NCBI GenBank assembly: GCA_037190805.1 | Contig: JBBCJR010000001.1 | Span: 59,391-123,390 of the forward strand | Direction of reading: 5' to 3' | DNA: 64,000 bases | Origin: JBBCJR01 sp037190805 | GTDB taxonomy: Bacteria; Pseudomonadota; Alphaproteobacteria; Sphingomonadales; Sphingomonadaceae | Part shown: positions 62,220-64,000 of the stretch, in pieces | How the letters are laid out: each line of letters begins with the position of its first letter | Position numbering within the stretch: position 1 is the stretch's first letter | The notes under the pieces: model-generated | Seen by the model: the letters and a program-made list of their open reading frames with translations, nothing else | The model's database searches: none | What the model was told of the DNA's origin: nothing | Program-made: the position numbers and the translations under genes

Positions 62220-62715
62220 ACTAGTCTCTGATTTTTCTTTACAGGGTCGCATGAACGAACTGCGGCTCTTCGGCTTGCCCGTTGGTTGGCTAAGCGGCGA
62301 TAGGTAGGGCGCTTAGCGGTCGATCTGCTCACGCCGTCAGCTAGCCGCCGCGCAGTGGCTTGACTGATCTTTAGTAAATTCCTCACTTTGTGTCATTGTT
62401 TTTCTTTTCTTTACAAGCGTGTAAGCTTTTGAATTTCATCTGGCCAAAGATTTGGTGAGGTGTTTATAGGCATGTATAATATCAATGCTATAACCAGTGA
62501 AGTTATAAACGGAGAAATTTCTCCGAAAATTTTACTTGGAGATTTTATCATATAGATCGAAATAAAGTTAATAGCATTTTCCTAATTTGATTTTTTTAAG
62601 TCCATTAGGTTCTCATGAATCTGAAGAGAGCCATGTGTCGATGTATGATGTATTTCGTTAAGCATCATTTCAGGGATCGGTTATTGAATTCATGGGTTTA
62701 TGAGGCCGGGATAAC
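62220..62715. other. AT-rich non-coding region upstream of the c-di-GMP riboswitch
   Basis: About 500 bases, strongly AT-rich from 62390 to 62620. It contains a perfect 16-base palindrome CGGAGAAATTTCTCCG (62510-62525) and just before it an inverted repeat TATAAC-cagtgaa-GTTATA (62489-62507). These are candidate operator sites for the transcript that carries the riboswitch. No gene is supported; a confident promoter was not assigned. Confidence 0.5.
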
Positions 62716-62802
62716 TCGATCCCGACAAGGGCAAACCGGCGGCAACGCCGGGACGCAAAGCTTCCGGCCTTGGATGCAAGGTAGCGGGGTTGCCGAAGGA
62801 GC
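62716..62802 (+). promoter_or_regulatory. c-di-GMP-I (GEMM) riboswitch aptamer
   Basis: Core sequence fits the GEMM-I consensus closely: AAGGGCAAACC, a P1b stem with a GNRA loop (CCGGCG-GCAA-CGCCGG, 62736-62751), GGACGCAAAGC, the second stem with CCTTG-GATG-CAAGG (62768-62781), and GGTAGCGGGGTTGCCGAAGG. The aptamer is 162 bases before the start codon of the glycine-rich lipoprotein gene on the same strand. No clear terminator with a T-run follows, so control could act on translation or through a structure not recognised here. Confidence 0.93.
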
Positions 62803-62963
62803 CGAGGTTCGCAGGATGTATATGGCGCGTCACAGTCATTCACTCTTGCTGGTCGCGAGAATGGATAGGCTTGTTTCGTCAATGATCCCGACACTTCGTT
62901 ATCGTTTGCACCCCTCCACTTGCCAGGCATCCTCATCCGCCGGTCAAGACAGGAGATGGTGCC

Positions 62964-64000
62964 ATGAGAGACACTCAATCATCTAGTCGCCAAACCTCAC
63001 GAAAGACGTTCGCGACATTGGCGGTGGGTTCCGCATTCGCACTCTTGCTGAGTGCCTGCGAAAGCAGCGGTGGCGCACGTTTCGCCAGCGTCGGGACGCC
63101 TCCGGGTGCTGGTGGCGGCGGGTCGGGCAACGGGGGAGCAGGGGGCGGCTCAGGCAGCGGCAATGGAGGAGATTCGGGCAACAACAATGGGGGCGGTTCC
63201 GGTGGTGGATCGTCAGGCGGCTCCGGGGACGCGGTCACCGCGACACTGGGCCAACTTTCGCCCGTCCTCGTCACCGCCGGCAATGCCGTGCTGGGCGTTT
63301 CGGATGGGCAAAATAATGTCACCATGCCCGTCGCTACAGCCTTACCCGTCGCTCAGCCCGTGACGGGGACCATCACACGCCTTCTCAACGACACGGGTAC
63401 GGTGCTGGTGGATGCAGGTCAGGGGCGCACGCTACTGCTTGAAGGAGCGCAAGGCGTCGTCGGGGATCTGGTGTCAATCGATATCGGTGGCCGGACCGTG
63501 ACGAATGGGCTGGATGGTACGCCTGGGGCGGTCGGGGTTGGTGTGCTGGGGAATAGTCAGGCTGAAGGCATTGTTGCAACGGCAGGCGTGCTGAACGCTG
63601 GCAATACCGCATTGGCGACGGTGAATGGCGTCGCGGATGTGCGGATCACCAACATCACCTCACCGACCGGCGGCCTCTCCGAAAATTTACTTAATGTCGC
63701 CCTGGGCGGCAATCAGCTGTTGGGTGGCGGAAATCCAGCTCTGGTCAACGCCGATGTGCTGCCGAGCGGAGTCGGCGGACCCGGGGGTAACACCAGCGGA
63801 GCGCTCGATGCCGTAGAAGGGATTGTCGCTCCGGTTCAGCAGGCGACGGGTGGCCTCCTCGCTCCGCTTGGCGTGGGCGCCCAGGCCAATGCGGGAGATG
63901 CAAGCGCCAGCGCGGATGCCGGAGTTTCGCCGGGTGGCGTACTGCCAACAGCCACCGGTGTTACCGGCGCTGTGGGAGCGCTCGGGGGCAGTCTCGGTCT
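62964..64000 (+). CDS. Glycine-rich secreted lipoprotein, 3' end outside window
   Basis: Open to the window end (345 codons). ATG 62964 follows AGGAGATGG. N-terminus: polar 13 residues, hydrophobic core (TFATLAVGSAFALLLSAC) with lipobox LSAC (Cys32). A Gly/Ser/Asn-rich spacer follows (residues about 47-85, GGGSGNGGAGGG-like). The rest is low in charge and rich in Gly, Val, Ala and Asn with repeated short units such as LGGNQLLGGGNPALVN and VLGNSQAEGIVATAG, resembling extended surface or matrix proteins. The c-di-GMP riboswitch in its 5' leader suggests a role in biofilm or surface attachment; the function itself is not recognised. Confidence 0.85.
   Translation, partial: MRDTQSSSRQTSRKTFATLAVGSAFALLLSACESSGGARFASVGTPPGAGGGGSGNGGAGGGSGSGNGGDSGNNNGGGSGGGSSGGSGDAVTATLGQLSPVLVTAGNAVLGVSDGQNNVTMPVATALPVAQPVTGTITRLLNDTGTVLVDAGQGRTLLLEGAQGVVGDLVSIDIGGRTVTNGLDGTPGAVGVGVLGNSQAEGIVATAGVLNAGNTALATVNGVADVRITNITSPTGGLSENLLNVALGGNQLLGGGNPALVNADVLPSGVGGPGGNTSGALDAVEGIVAPVQQATGGLLAPLGVGAQANAGDASASADAGVSPGGVLPTATGVTGAVGALGGSLG

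Noticed and set aside
62138..62386. Minus-strand 82-codon frame after the last lipoprotein
   Set aside because: Overlaps the 3' end of the lipoprotein gene, basic low-complexity product, no ribosome site.
53527..62700. Second attachment site copying the tRNA-Phe 3' end
   Set aside because: No repeat of GGTTCGATTCCGTCCCTGG was noticed in the island; the other end may be outside or absent.

Overview
The window is a high-GC chromosomal segment from an alphaproteobacterium, most likely a member of the Sphingomonadaceae. Supporting gene blocks are chvI-chvG-hprK-rapZ-EIIA-HPr, infA-maf-rng-yacG-tRNA-Phe, proB-proA-nadD-rsfS-rlmH-envC-ctpA, and hrcA-grpE with dnaK-dnaJ nearby. The genus cannot be fixed from the sequence alone.

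Layout. 1-3.5 kb: the 3' part of a TonB-dependent siderophore receptor and a Tat-exported amidase. 3.5-6.5 kb: a DNA methyltransferase gene reduced to its two ends around an IS1595-family element that carries its own passenger genes. 6.9-15 kb: a seven-gene operon for quinohemoprotein amine dehydrogenase. It encodes the dihaem alpha subunit, radical-SAM crosslinking enzyme, CTQ-bearing gamma subunit, beta-propeller subunit, flavin monooxygenase, ABC exporter and subtilisin-like leader peptidase. 15-25 kb: proton pyrophosphatase, hrcA-grpE, a minus-strand block (glycosyltransferase, HExxH protein, copper chaperone), dnaK-dnaJ and a racemase. 25-41.5 kb: a long minus-strand housekeeping block covering Coq7, DsbB, envelope proteins, ribosome maturation, NAD and proline synthesis, ObgE, acyl-CoA ligase, the PTS-Ntr phosphorelay and ChvGI. 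41.7-53.5 kb: pckA, small chaperone-like and ferredoxin-like genes, thioesterases, SufE, dapD, a nonsense-interrupted nucleotidase, hisD-hisG, a penicillin-acylase-type hydrolase, infA, maf, rng, yacG and tRNA-Phe.

53.5 to about 62.6 kb, directly after tRNA-Phe, is an accessory region of lower GC and sparse, mostly unknown genes. Its centre is a probable type II-A retron on the minus strand: a candidate msr-msd RNA with a 28-bp msd hairpin, a nucleoside-deoxyribosyltransferase-like plus winged-helix effector, and a retron reverse transcriptase. Around it lie a DUF2971 protein, a protein with a NxVKHDR-like motif, a Schlafen/AlbA_2-GNAT-like fusion, and small lipoproteins. No integrase or repeated attachment site was found in the window. 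The last 1.3 kb holds a clear c-di-GMP-I (GEMM) riboswitch followed by a glycine-rich lipoprotein gene that runs off the window end.

Possible lesions or assembly errors are an amber codon inside the nucleotidase, the absence of a normal start codon for nadD, and the IS-associated deletion of the methyltransferase. The strongest leads are the retron, the riboswitch-controlled surface protein, and the IS/passenger/deletion structure.
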